Positions 45,701-57,898 of a stretch of DNA of 64,000 nucleotides are shown here, in pieces; position 1 is the first letter of the stretch, and the number at the start of each line of letters is the position of its first letter. Source of the DNA: Rhynochetos jubatus (Eukaryota; Chordata; Aves; Eurypygiformes; Rhynochetidae); the NCBI GenBank assembly GCA_027574665.1, contig CM050656.1:9995501-10059500 (forward strand), read 5' to 3'. The position numbers and the translations under genes are program-made. The notes below the pieces were generated by a model. It was not told where the DNA came from and ran no database searches. It saw only the letters and a program-made list of their open reading frames with translations.

Positions 45701-48059
45701 TTTCCAGTCACGCAGGCTTTGGGGCACCAAAGTCCCCTTCAGTAACATCAAACTCCTCAGCAACTTGGGAGCTTTGGGGCATTTACTAGTGGGCAAAAGG
45801 ACCCACAGGCAGCAAGCACAGCAAAACCCCACGGTCGCTGGAGATCTCTGCCCAAGGGTTTGTGCTCCAGCCCCCACTCTGCCTCCAGCAACGCACGATG
45901 AAAAACACGAAGGCTATTCAGCCACGTCCTTGGCACTGCCCAAAACCATTGCCAGCACCTTCCCCTCGCGTAGCCCAGCCCCATTCAGACAGTCCAAAGG
46001 AACCAGGAGCTTTGCCCTGAGCAGACCAATTCGGTAATAACCAAACCCAGAGCTCTCACCTCTGCTCCTTCCCTGGGTCCCAAATCAGAGGCTGCAGGTC
46101 CAGTGCTCCGCTCTCCAGGTACAACATCCTGGGCTCCAGTTTACAATTCCAAACTAACTTCTGGGGACCAGCAGGAGCCCAGTTAGCAAGAGCCTGTCCT
46201 CACCCGCCTGGGCTGTGCTCCCTGCTGGAACCAATCACACTAATTAGTAGCACATCAGGGTCACCCTGCGTTTGTACCAAGTGCTGTCACATGTGGGGTT
46301 TTGCCAATGACCTAACCCATTTCTGCACCTTTCAGCATCTCCTTGACTGTTTAGGGGGGCTCTCATCTCCACACTTTCATCCTTTCCTCCCAGAGTTCAT
46401 ATTTTTATGGGACCGTGCAGTTCAGAGAGGGGACAGCAGGGTAGATAAGGCAGGAGTTAATGAATTGCTAGTGATGGAAGAATAACAACCAAGCTAATTA
46501 ATGCTCATACGTCTCCTGTCTACTGTCGTTAGCTGCTGTGGTGACCCTGTGCCTACTCAGACAGCAGAAACCTACCTGCTCTCCCAAAGAGACTCAAAAT
46601 CTCCCTTCTCCAGAGTAATCCCCATCGCAGTGTCAGTTAACGGATGAGTCATTTTTCCACTAATTTTCAAAATTAAGGTTATCACCTTTTATTATTAGGG
46701 TCACTTGTGCCTTATCATTTTAATTAACTGATGTTCTTATTAACTTTTAAAAACACATGTTATCTGAAGCATAATTATCTAGCCTTTTATTCTGCAGCAG
46801 AGTTAGACATGAGTAGGTTAGACTCAACTGCTGAGAGATGTTATATTCCGCAAAGGGGACTGGACTCCCCAAGTGATTTTGGTTCTCAGACTCTGCCTAC
46901 AACTGTGTTAATTTGTTCTTGAGGCACTCACCTTCCAGCATCAGCAGGTGCCCTAAAAAATTGCACTGATGAATTTCCCTGAAAATTCCTCTCAGAGCTA
47001 CTGGCCATGGCCCAGCAGAAGGCAGTGGGTCAGTGTAACCCTGCCAGCATCTCCGGATTCCTTTTCTCTGCTCTCCGCCAGCCAAGATGCCAACTCCACC
47101 CTGCCTCTTCACGTTTCCCTAGTCTCATGTCCTTTTGGGAAGCACAGGGCTACTATTGCTGAAGGATGCCCAGGTAGTATCTTCCTGGCCATGACTGAAG
47201 AAGTAAACTAGTCCACGCTCTTCCACCATAGACCTTTGGATGGAATATAAAGATGGAAGGGCAGCTAGGAGGTTTTGCCAAAAAACATCGATCAACAGAC
47301 AATTTAGGGTTTGGACTGTGTAGCTACAGTTGTTTCCCTCTAAAATTCCCCTGTGAAAGGGAATTGTGTGCTTACAACTCAGCTTTTCCCAGCAACTTCA
47401 GTTTTGGTGCTCCCTCTGCCAGCCCAGGACAGATCTCACTCCTGAGGCACTCCAGGATGGAGAGACACCAGGAATAGTTCTCTGCCGTGGTACCAGGTAC
47501 GTGACTTCTTCCCTAATGGAAAGTTCTCACCCAAGCCAATCTGGGGAATTTGCCTAGTAGGTTCAGAATGGGAATGACCAACCTATCACGAGTGTAGTGG
47601 CACCATAATTAAGTGGGCCTCAGCTAGTTGCTCTCATCAGATGCAATTAAATAAACTGACAAAAAGCACGACGTTCGCTGTCACCAAATTACCAATATAG
47701 CAGATCTCAGTACAACAAAAAAAATTTAAATCCATCCAATATCTGTTTCTTCATGCGGATTTTTTTTTTTTTTAAGTTACACTATTTTTGAAAAAGTTAG
47801 GTCTTTTAAGGTACAGGGAATACTGTCCAGCCTATGAACGCCGCTTGCAAGCTGCATCCTCTCCTGGGCGAGCCTCGCACCCCTCCTTGTGGTAGATGGA
47901 GGCAATTGTCGTGCGAGCCAAACCCTCTCTGCGGGGCTCCGGCTCCCCAGAAGAGCACAGCTGAACACATGAGACCTGCTTTCAGCTCCGGCACCCAGCA
48001 TCGCCTTCTCCAGGTTGTGAAGGTCTCCCAGCTAGAGATATAAACAACTTCTCCCTCTC

Positions 48060-48330
48060 AGCAGAAGTCAGCGATAAGCATGTGTTTCCAACATCATTAA
48101 ACCGGAGGGTGTAGATGTGTGCGACACATTGGAACGGTTACGCTACCCAATCTTAATGTTTGTGTAAAGGTTACTTTTGGATGAAAGCTGGTTAGAGAAT
48201 AAATAACAGATGCCGAAGGCATCCATTATGTGTTTTTGCAATTAGCAGAAAATCTCGGTACTTTTCTTAAAGAACATACATAATTTTGTGGGATGTTTAT
48301 TGCTGGAGGCAATCTGCTCTCGCTGGCAAG
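48060..48330. promoter_or_regulatory. Candidate conserved noncoding block
   Basis: Non-repetitive AT-rich sequence with TTTTTGCAATTAGC at about 48,233, GTAAAGGTTAC at about 48,164 and a short inverted repeat GATGCCGAAGGCATC at about 48,209. No coding potential. The regulatory call is inferred from texture only. Confidence 0.2.
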
Positions 48331-51300
48331 AACAGCATCCAAGAGCCCAGGGAAGCTTCACAAGAAGTCACACATGGTAAGCCAAATGCGATGCTTGCTT
48401 CAGGAACAGCACTTCAAATCCTGAGCTCTCTGTCGCAAGGAAGCGGTCAAATGCGCTTTCTTCCCGCAGAAAATTTTAAATTAGAAAGAACACGGTAAAA
48501 TTATCCCTGTTTCTATTTGCCACGGAGATTTTGATTACGCTGCAAAAGCATGGCCGCTGATTATACTTACATTTGGAAAATGCATCCAGGATGTTTCATC
48601 CCATTGTTGTCTTCTATGCCCAAGGGTTTATCCCATGGTCCAGCTACTACCTCCCCTCTTGGGGTGGGGAGATACTACTATACCTTGGGAAATCTTGTCC
48701 ATCCGGGATGCATGGCCTGGAAAGGAAAATGGAACAGCTCCCAGGGAGCACCTCTTTCTCACAGGAGTTTGTGTGTGCGGAGTGTGAGGTGGGACAGCAG
48801 CTTACCTTCAGGCTGTGCCAGTCCTTCCCCTGAAATAAGGGCACTGACGATTTCCATCATAGCCAAAGGAAACCAGAGGAGGTATTCAGACAAGGACACA
48901 GGTATTGGGGTTAGAACGTGGACCTCGGGATACTCGGTGTCCACAGCGGGGGACTTCAGCTGGTGCTGGTTTAATGACAGTAATGACACCCTGAACAGCG
49001 CCTAACGGGATAGCTCTACGCTCAGTCAGGAAAGAGGATCACCACATACTACATCCTCCAAATACCTTGATAGATCCTGATGATCCCTGAAGACCTCCGC
49101 AATACATTAAGCTTCCCTTCCAGCTGAGAATCCTAAACTCTCTTTTCACATCTCATGGCACCTAATAAAAGCGTGTGCTGGGCACAACAGCCGTACAAGA
49201 CACCATTCCCACGCGCCATCCACGTGTCTTTACACTTGGGTAGTTGCACTGCAATCTTTGCTGTTTCATACCATGGAGAAACTGCATTGTGCTAAAAACC
49301 CCTCCAGAACACAGCAGATAATATCTTTTGGGATGGTGCCTCCTATTTTCCAAGAGTTGTCTCGCTGCAGCAGTTATTACAAGAAACTAAACCAAACCCT
49401 CCTATTTGTAAATTAGAAAGAAAAAGCACAACTCACACTGGTATTTGGTTTGGGACTGAATGGTTCGTGCAGTGCTTGAGAGGCATTTTAGACAAAAGCA
49501 AGCTTTCTGCCAAACGTTTGAGGGAGAAGAGAAAATTTCTGCTTCGCTGTCTGAACGTAGTTACAAACCAGGATGACCAAACAGCCTGGCATTCCTACCC
49601 ACAGCGAAATAAGCTAGTTCTTCACAAGCATGGCTGAATTTGTATTTATCCTGCCCAGTTTAGCTTCTACATCTTTAACCTGAAGACAAATTCCTGCCTC
49701 CTATAACCTCTGGAGTTCAAGGTGGCAGAAATGATGAGGGGAGTTGGGCAACTTCAAGGCAGGGAGTGCTTTTGTATGAATTTCTATCCAGCATAATCAT
49801 GAAATAGCTAGACTGAATACAAGCATCGCTGCTGCACAGAACAGACGTACTGACTAGTGGAGCAGAAGCAACCGAGCTTCCTTAAGCGTCTTTTCTCCCT
49901 CCCTCAACCATCTCACTTGCTCCCACTGAAGCGTAACAGGTCATTGCTAGTTTAACATCTAGTAATCGAGGTTTTTTTCATGCAGCTGCTGCTTAGCATT
50001 GTGCCGAAGCAAGGCACATCCGATCTCTCATACAGGAGAAAAGAGCGGAGGTACCACACAGATTTTCTGTCGCTGAAAAAAATAGCTTTATGTCAGTTTG
50101 GGAACAGATTATGTACCAAGCTTGTTGGCAGTAGGTTCTGATTGCTCCAGCTGAGGGAACTTGAAAGATTTTGTTTCTCCTGCAAGGCACATAGTTTGGT
50201 AAGAGCATCCCCTTCCCCATCCCCTTGAGCATCTGCAATTCAGAAAGGTAAGGAAAACACATTAAAAGGCAGAAAGCAAAGAGGATAGAGAACACATCAG
50301 CTGAGCAGATTAGAAGACTCAGTAAAAACGCTTATTGTTACCAACAGAAATACTCTACAGACCACAGACTGAAACCACCATCTTAAACTAAGCCATCCAT
50401 GAAAAATAGCAGAGAGCAGCAAGATTAAGTTCATCTATGCTCCCCTATCACCACCAGAAGATTTATAAAGGTCTGCAGATCAAAAGAGAACTGCTGCTGT
50501 AAGAAACCATGAGTCTTAATATTTTTGTTACTGTCTCCTTTGTTACCTGATTAGCTGAATCCTCTTTGCATCCTCTTGCAGTTTGCATTATTAGCTGTTA
50601 ACCCTGGGATCTTTGGACTGTGGCAAGCGCAGAGCCGCAGGCACCCCGTCTCCAAGTCCTGCTGCACTGTGTCTCGAAGAAATAACCTGATCTTGCCAAG
50701 GGTTGTGCCCCCCCAAGCAGAAGGCCAGCTGCATAGTCACAGACCATAGCTTTCAGAGACATCTGTGTCACAACGGGGACCCAACTGGCACTGAACTTCA
50801 AGCTAAGTAGAAAAGTGATCCGCTAAAGCTGCAACTTTCCTGAAGGCTGGCAGCCAGTCTGATCAGAGGGATTTTCCGTTTAACCCTCCCATTCTCCCCA
50901 GTTCAGCCTGGGTAGCAGCAGACAGATGTGCCCACTGCTGTAAGACAGCCTTTTGCACAAGAGCTTGGAACTCTCTCGTGAACCATCTCTCCTGATTAAC
51001 GACAGACAGTACCAGCGGGGAATATCTCATCCCGAGGCAATCCTCACCTGCATGGCTATGGTGTTTTCCTCTGCCTACCCCCGCTCCAAAAAATTGGCAC
51101 CTTTTAGGCAGGGACTTTCAGTTCAAGTGTCCCAATTGCTGCAGTGGGAAGTCTCCAAGGATACTACAGCCTCAGGATGAGGTTTGAGCAAAAGTTTTAA
51201 AGAGACACCTGATCTATGTAGTTTCACCAGCAGAAAGATACCTACACTGCTGGAAACCCCCCGCGTTTCTCACCCCTTTGCAGGCCAGCTCTGCAAACCT

Positions 51301-51937
51301 TTCCCGAGGAAGGTTTTAAGTTCAACACGGTGTTTCCTGAAGACCTCCCTGCGAATAAACAACCTATTTTGTGACAAAACTTTATGCAAAATGTGAAGAC
51401 TTATTTCAAAAGTCAGCCTGGAAACCTGTTTGTTGTCTACAGAACGTTAAACTGTGCCCACCTCCTTTAAGAGCACGGTCCCCAGTACAGCACGCAGACA
51501 CGCGCTGTAAAGTGGTGGAATGGCATCCAAGAAATCAGCTAAAATTGAGGAAGGAAGCATGAGAAATCAAGGGGGAGGAAAAAGAGTCTCCAACAGCAGC
51601 TGTGCAATAGGTCTGCGCTTCCTAGCCCACTTCCCAACTCAGTGCCAGAAGTTATCACTGCACAACTATCCAAAGCGAGTCACGTGGCAAACCTGTACCA
51701 TCAAGAAAAGGTACCAATCCCACAGGCATTTGCCCTTTCTTATCCTGTGCCTAAGTGCCCTCAGAACGTCAGCTCTGATGGTGAAAACTGAACTTTTATA
51801 CACACACTTGTGCGTACGCAGGCTCGCAAAATACATACAACTAATACACACACAATTTACATAGGAAAATATATATGAAAAATATCCCTTGTGACAGGTA
51901 ACTAAGCCAAACAGTCACATGAAGCCACAGAACAAAG

Positions 51938-51943
51938 TTTATT
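51938..51943 (-). terminator. CMPK1: Distal CMPK1 polyadenylation signal (AATAAA)
   Basis: The minus strand reads CCAATAAACTTTG, followed by a GU-rich stretch (TTCTGTGG, then ATGTGACTGTTTGG), a good downstream element. It is the best candidate for the transcript end. Confidence 0.6.
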
Positions 51944-52014
51944 GGATCTCCTCAAATTCTTTGTACAGTTTTGCTGCTAAACAGACACAACGCATTAGCG
52001 TACTGCCTTTAATC

Positions 52015-52020
52015 TTTATT
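52015..52020 (-). terminator. CMPK1: Alternative CMPK1 polyadenylation signal (AATAAA)
   Basis: The minus strand reads GAAATAAAG, 72 bases upstream of the distal signal in the direction of transcription. It could be used in addition to the distal site. Confidence 0.4.
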
Positions 52021-53421
52021 TCAGTCATAAGTCCAACTTGAAAGGTTGGTAACATATTTAATGGCATCTTCAATAAATAAAATGACAAAAAAAAAAAAAA
52101 TCTAGTCCTTGCACAGACACATTACAATCCACTCCAAATTCAATATTGCCAAAACATTGGGTTTTCTCTAAAAACTTGCTCCAAAGGGTTTTTTGTTTGT
52201 TTCAGCACTTAAATACACAGAAAAGTATATGATGAGAGAAAACAGATACTCTATTCTGAACAGAACTTGTAAAAAACAGTAACTTAGAAACAAAGGATAA
52301 TTAAATCTAATTAGATTAAAGAACTCTGTTTGAAGTCTTTTTAGAAAAATCCTGATTCTAACCTTCATATCAAAACATGCAGTTTTGCTGGATCGTATCC
52401 TATGTCAGCATACTTATACAGTAAGAATTAAATTACCTTTTCTTTTTCTAAAGGGAAATTCATAAAGCGAAAGCACGAGCCTCCCAGGCTCACAGAAGTA
52501 GTCATGGTCCATATATTCTGCAGTAGTAAACAGCTATTTGTGCTCAGTCCATCGTTTGAACGCTCCCAAACTGGAAAGAGACGGTAGTTCACCCTTTGTT
52601 TCTGTACCCATCTCTTCCCCAGTCCAGCAGCCTCAAGAGCCTCAGTGAGATTGAGATTCATGCAAACAGAAATCTGCCTGCACAGATCAGATTGCAGGAC
52701 GAGGACCAACATGTCTGATTCTAATTAGAAGCTAGGCTTAATTTAAAGCTTTTCCAACACAGAGAAAGTCATCAATAAAGAAAAGCTGAACCCCAAGATT
52801 TCCAAACTGCAATTCCCTGTAATTTGTAACATCTATTAGCGTATCACAAATCAATTACAGTGTCAGTTAATGCAGGAAGAACCAGTCTCACTAATTGAAA
52901 CACTCATCTTCAAGTCTTCTGGAGCCTTCTTCAGTGAAAGCTTAGGGCATGCAAGGAATGCGTGGTTGGGCCCCCACAGACCTACGCATACTATATAGGG
53001 GAGAGAAAAGGTTACAAGAGACAGAATTACACCACATCTGTGCAAACATTTAAACCAGTTTGTTTCAACCAGTTATCTGCTTACCCCAGCTATTACCGCT
53101 GACCGTACTTGGCTAATTCAAGAGAACATGATGAAGCAGGACCCGATTTGTTTTAAGGGAATGGAACTTTTTTCCCCTGCAGGTATCTTCCCCTCATCTG
53201 AACACATCATAACAGAAGTGCAATAATTTACAAACTTTTCAAACAAACGTTTTTTAAAATTATACAATTTTAGGGAAACAAATTCACTAGTTTAACCATA
53301 AAAATATTTCCCCGGGTAACAAACCTTAAAGCATTCAGTAACACAGTATTTCAACAATAATAATAATAATAACAATACAGAAAATCCCTTCCACTTGTCA
53401 CAATACAGAAATGTTATAAAA

Positions 53422-53427
53422 TTTATT
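53422..53427 (-). terminator. CMPK1: Proximal CMPK1 polyadenylation signal (AATAAA)
   Basis: TTTATT on the plus strand lies about 0.8 kb past the stop codon. Use would give a short 3'UTR isoform. No strong GU-rich element was checked beyond local inspection. Confidence 0.3.
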
Positions 53428-54234
53428 GTACACTATTTAAGAGTTTTGCCATGTTGTGGAGATCATGCTGTAATTACGAATATAACTACCAATTAAAATA
53501 AATGAGTACAGAAATACTGACCTGACTTTGAAGTTATATCCTTACCCTTTTGCAAATGAAGGCAAGGCAAAGCCCAGGGCCCTGTCATCCAGGTACTCAA
53601 GAACTTACAAGACAGTTTACATCCAGAGTCATAAGAAAGCACCACATTCCATAAAGTACTTTGTATGTCTACTGCTGAACAGCATATGAAATAGTTTTGT
53701 GAGAACTGCTGAAACAGATTCTCATACTAGCTGTAGCTTGACTTACAGAATTCAGGTTTGGGGATAACAGGGAAGTTCACGACAAGATTAGACTCTGAAA
53801 AAGTATGCTAAATTTGGTCCAAGCATGTGAAAAACAGACAAGGGCACAGGTGTCCCTCACTGTTTAATGCTGCTGTTTAGTTGATCCTTAAGAAACAAAA
53901 AGGTGTATGGCAATAAGGAATAAGTAGGGCTGCCCATGACAGACACAGTATGGTGACAAATAGTCTCTTCAGAGAGATGTTTTAACTGTGGTTTTGCATG
54001 TAACTGAACTTGTACTAATGGAGAACCCTGAAATTTGTATACCATAGCCACAAGAAATTATTTCCTATTTAAAAAACAGATCCATTTGTAATTAACTGCT
54101 TTTCCAATCATCATTAGATATGTGAAAAACAATTAAAAATAAAACTTTTAAAAACAATTACAAAGAGTGGACTGCAGTAGCAGCTAATCGAGCAAGATTC
54201 AAGCACAAGTTTAAATGAACTTTCAAGCAGGGAA

Positions 54235-54276
54235 TTAGCCTTCTTTGTCGAAAATTTGTACAACTTTTTCAAAAAC
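54235..54276 (-). CDS. CMPK1: CMPK1 exon 6, terminal coding exon
   Basis: It encodes [13 protein letters not shown] and a TAA stop at 54,235-54,237. The acceptor AG is at 54,277-54,278, preceded by a T-rich tract on the minus strand. The frame continues exactly from exon 5, which ends with the codons for D-E. Confidence 0.95.
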   Translation of the reverse strand, partial: VFEKVVQIFDKEG

Positions 54277-57200
54277 CTAAAAAGAGAAGAATATTCATTT
54301 TATAAAGTGTTAGTTAAACCAGCACACACAATAATTGACAGTATTTAAAAAACTATGTATGTTTTTCTTTAGAATATTCATAGTAATTCTTTAATAGTGA
54401 AATTGGTATCAATTCTGGGAAACAGACAGAAGAGCAACAGTACTTCAGAAAAACAAAAGCTCATGAAAGCAAAAAAACCAGACACTGTTAAACACAGAAA
54501 GACTAAAAATGTCTTTAGTCCAGTTTACTTTCAAGCAGAACTAGCTGATTTCTTCAAATTATTCACATCTTAATCAGTCGTTCAAGAGTCCTGCAACCTC
54601 CCCCAGTAATACACATCAGTGCTTAATTAGCACACTAACCACACATACACACATCTCGGAAGAATGCCAAAAAAATCTACCCTGCCGCTGTCATCCCCAC
54701 GGTTTTATGGCTTATGTACTTACCTCATCAACAGATTTAGAGGCATCCACTTTCCTGACTTTTCCCATTCTCTCGTACAAATCTATTATAGGCTTAGTAG
54801 ACTGCAAATATGTATGAATTCTAGGAGAAAGCACAGGGCAGAAAAAAAAAGCATTACATAGTAAAATATAAACAGAAGGGAAGGGAAATGTTGGGGAGAT
54901 AGTACCTCTTTTCCAGACTCTCCCGATTATCATCGCTCCTACCACTGCTCTTGCCTCTTTCAAGACAGCGGCCAACGCATATCTACAAAAAAAACATCAG
55001 AGAGATGATCACAACCAACAACACAAGGTGCTCTCTTGAAAGCAGGAACAAAACAAAAACCCTGAGAACCTAAACAGGCCTGACACACAAAATACTGTCT
55101 GGATCTGGGGGACATAACCAGAATTCACATGGAAAGTTAGATTCTTCCAGAGAAAATTACGACAGCGTTACACTTCATCGGTTTATTAAAATGAGAGCTC
55201 TTAAAAAATGGGCTCAGGGGAAGTAAAAGCAACATGAAGCTCTGTGGTTCGACTAGGTCTCCAACACGAGACATTTAAAGAGGAAAACTACCTGATTTTC
55301 AAGGATGTGTTCAGACTTTCTGAAAAGCAGCATGTCAAATTAGACCACTGATGTAAAGCCTGCACTGAAAAAAGTCACTGCACGTTCTCCCAAGATTTTT
55401 GTAAGGCTACATACTACGTTATTCTAAGTTAAAATGTTCTTAACTTGGCATTGCCATAATGAAGACTTAAAAGTCAGAATCTAAGTGAAAACTGAAGAAC
55501 TAACCATAGTTAGAAGCTGCCCAATGAACTAAGTTTTGAAACAAAACTTATGCTGACACACGTACACCTCATGAATACATTTATCCTACTCATGCAAGGG
55601 GACAACGGCTAAAAATTTCTTCCTACAAAGTACACCCATAGTTAAAAAAAAAAATAAATCAGAAGATCACGTAGGCATTGTTGTCTATTTTTAGATCAAG
55701 TAAAAAACATTAGAACCCCAAAATTAGCACTCCACCAAGTGAAAAAATCAATCTTATCTAAGTTTTTAAATAAAAAAAATATAACCCCTCCTCATTCTCT
55801 GAGATTAAAAAAGTGCAATTATGTAAAGAAAAAGTAATAAAATTTCTCAGGAAACCAGGGAAAAGGGTAAGAGAAAGAAAGTCATCTTAAGGTGCTGGGA
55901 TTCTCATATCAGTTTTTACACCTCAAGGGCGCTGACATATTAAAAAGACAGCATATCATGGCACTTGTTAAATGAATATAATGTGTCACTGTCAAAATGC
56001 CCTTGTAATCTAATGAGTTGCTGAATAAAACGTTGATTACTGGCTGGTTGAGCACAGCTCAACTACGAAAATCAAAACTACTGCTGATGTACTTTAGAAT
56101 TAAAGCAGACATTGCTATCAAGTTCATTTTGGACTAAACAACAGTTGCTAAGAGTAAACAGGGTAATGTTTTCTGAAAATTATCCAAATAATCTTGTATA
56201 ATGCATTCAAAGTTTTTTATACATTTTCCTTCATAATGGAATTGCCTGAAGCAGTACTTCAATACAATTTATTTGCACTATTATACCAATTAGCTGCCTG
56301 CTATTTCAAAATCATGCAGCTTCTCATCTGCAAAAGCAAGTTGCCAAGAAATCCTTGAAATTCACAAGTTTTCCTCCTACACTTCCACTCACCCATTCAC
56401 TACCTGACAGAGTCAATTGCTCTTGAATGATTCTCACAGCGCAGGAAGAAAGGAAGTTACAGAACATACTTCATTACCTCATTGTCACAATCGAAAAAGA
56501 GAACAAAAGAAACATCCGCCTTTCCATCCATAGTCTTATTCCAGCCTTGAAGATTATCTTCATTCCTGGGAAATCCATCAATCAAGAACTTGTTCTTCTG
56601 GGAATTGGCAGCCATTGTTTGATCCATAGCCTGATAGAAGAGAATGCAATTCATGATCTCCTGCACATACAAGCATTTAACTGCTTATTAGATTACCCCC
56701 AAAATGTTCACATGATAAGCTGAGACGCATTTACTTCAGACTATTGCAGATTTACAAAACGTACTTTTGTTTCACCGTCAGTGCACGCTAATAAATTCAC
56801 TGCTGCACCAATATAGCCTTCTTTCAAACTGAATTCACTCTTTCGTAAAGATATATTATCATAAAGATGATATTTAGATTAGATATCAGGAAGAACTTCT
56901 TCCTGGAGAGGGCGGTGAGGCACTGGGACAGGTTGCCCAGAGAAGCTGTGGATGCCCCATCCCTGGCAGTGTCCAAGGCCAGGCTGGATAAGGCTTTGAG
57001 CAACCTGGTCTAGTGCAGGGTGTCCCTGCCCATGGCAGGGGGGTTGGAACTGGATGGTCTTTAAGGTCCCTTCCAACCCAAACCATTCTGTGATTCTATG
57101 ATAAAGCTCAAAATCTCCTAACATACAATCCCAGCTTTAAAATTTGGTTTTCTGCAAGACACTGGGAAGTGCTTTTACACAAGATGCCAAAACATCCCTG

Positions 57201-57898
57201 ATCTAGAGTGAACTCTAATGGAAAAACTCCAGATAAATTTAGTTCCATGAGCAACAGAAGCCCTCTCTGTCTTAAAGGCGATACACTAGTTATTTTCCTG
57301 GACCTCTAATAAAGGCAGTAGTTTTTATTTCCACAAGAATGTTAGCAAGTGCTCTTCTCCTCCACCTGGCTGTCTATTTTGATAAAACTTACAGAAACTT
57401 AGTGCCTTGGAGGCCTCTGCCCTCCAGCCAAGTATTACCGAGCTGATCAAGAGGTCCAAAATCTAATTAAGTGGAATAAGAAATCCAGTTTCACTACTTC
57501 CCTAGAGCTACTAAAAAACATAAAATAAAATGAACTCATTCTCACAGGTGCCCAGTTATCAGAGGCCATCACCTCCTGCCCTCCAACCAGCCAGAAAGAA
57601 GCACAGATGGTTGCCAAGAGATGTCCAGTGTGCACCTATATCTGCCATCTCCTACTGTTCTCACCTGAGGAAGGGCAATTCTTCCAAAATACGGCCACTT
57701 TGTTGTTTAATCTGCAAGAATGAACCAGCCATGAAACAGCCCCTTCCTTACCCTCTTCAGCAGGCTGATGGTGATTTCAACCGGTACAATTTCCCCCTCC
57801 TTAATGTAGTTCTCAATGAGTTCTCCATACTGCGAGCCTGGCCTTTTCCGTTCATCTCGAAGGAGGTCACCAGCAGAAAGGTGCGTGTAGCCGTACTT
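54235..57898 (-). CDS. CMPK1: UMP/CMP kinase, exons 2-6 (exon 1 outside window)
   Basis: CMPK1 is a cytosolic nucleoside monophosphate kinase that transfers a phosphate from ATP to CMP, UMP and dCMP in pyrimidine nucleotide supply. Five coding exons join in frame to 171 residues. With an expected 25-residue first exon this gives 196, the usual length. Numbering on that basis: [15 protein letters not shown] at the start of exon 2 (NMP-binding region), IDGFPRN at about 91-97, and the LID segment [11 protein letters not shown] at about 134-144. The C-terminus is VVQIFDKEG. Missing is the P-loop GGPGAGKGTQ and the start codon; I searched the minus strand up to 64,000 for a matching P-loop and saw none, so intron 1 exceeds 6.1 kb. 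Identity to the family is very high, with no stops or frameshifts. The span includes introns; exon limits are given separately. Confidence 0.97.
54724..54820 (-). CDS. CMPK1: CMPK1 exon 5
   Basis: This 97-base exon completes a split Arg codon and then encodes [18 protein letters not shown] through SKSVDE. The donor is a consensus GTAAGT (54,718-54,723) and the acceptor is CTCCTAG ending at 54,821. It is separated from exon 4 by an intron of only 85 bases. Confidence 0.95.
54906..54982 (-). CDS. CMPK1: CMPK1 exon 4, carries the LID segment
   Basis: This 77-base exon encodes [20 protein letters not shown], then ESLEK, and the first two bases of an Arg codon. It was recovered by reading the minus strand between exons 3 and 5. 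The donor is GTACTA, which is weak at +4 to +6; the acceptor is TTGTAG. The Arg codon completed across the 85-base intron keeps the frame. Confidence 0.93.
56478..56630 (-). CDS. CMPK1: CMPK1 exon 3, DGFPRN region
   Basis: This 153-base exon (51 codons) runs from [20 protein letters not shown] through [10 protein letters not shown]. The acceptor is ATCAG (AG at 56,631-56,632) and the donor is GTAATG (56,472-56,477). It contains the conserved DGFPRN motif of NMP kinases. Confidence 0.97.
56870..57102 (+). mobile_element. CR1 LINE, 3' truncated tail (in CMPK1 intron 2)
   Basis: The 3' end of a chicken-repeat-1 retrotransposon in sense orientation: AGATATCAGGAAGAACTTCT, then GGTTGCCCAGAGAAG, then CCTGCCCATGGCAGGGG, ending in the typical TGTGATTCTATGAT microsatellite-like terminus. 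About 230 bases remain, with no coding capacity. It is antisense to CMPK1 and identifies the genome as avian or another reptile lineage. Confidence 0.95.
57752..57898 (-). CDS. CMPK1: CMPK1 exon 2, NMP-binding region
   Basis: This 147-base exon (49 codons) runs from [18 protein letters not shown] through EITISLLKR. The acceptor is GTTTCAG (AG at 57,899-57,900) and the donor is GTAAGG (57,746-57,751). It begins on a codon boundary, so exon 1 should end with a complete codon (Glu in the family). Confidence 0.97.

Larger units (their letters stand above)
34722..51914. other. Intergenic DNA upstream of the CMPK1 3' end, no gene seen
   Basis: About 17 kb without a supported exon. AT-rich, non-repetitive blocks at about 39,480-39,770, 42,120-42,660 and 48,060-48,330 look like candidate regulatory DNA. 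An A/C-rich low-complexity stretch lies at 38,880-38,935. The open frames are short, lack domains and are distributed as expected by chance. Confidence 0.55.
51915..54234 (-). other. CMPK1: CMPK1 3' untranslated region
   Basis: The region runs from the CMPK1 stop codon to just past the most distal strong minus-strand AATAAA (51,938-51,943). Earlier signals at 53,422-53,427 and 52,015-52,020 could give shorter isoforms. A small ATT/TAA repeat occurs at about 53,354-53,372. The implied length of about 2.3 kb is similar to what I recall for the human transcript. Confidence 0.65.

Noticed and set aside
56879-57124. 81-residue minus-strand frame
   Set aside because: It is the antisense of the CR1 tail in CMPK1 intron 2.
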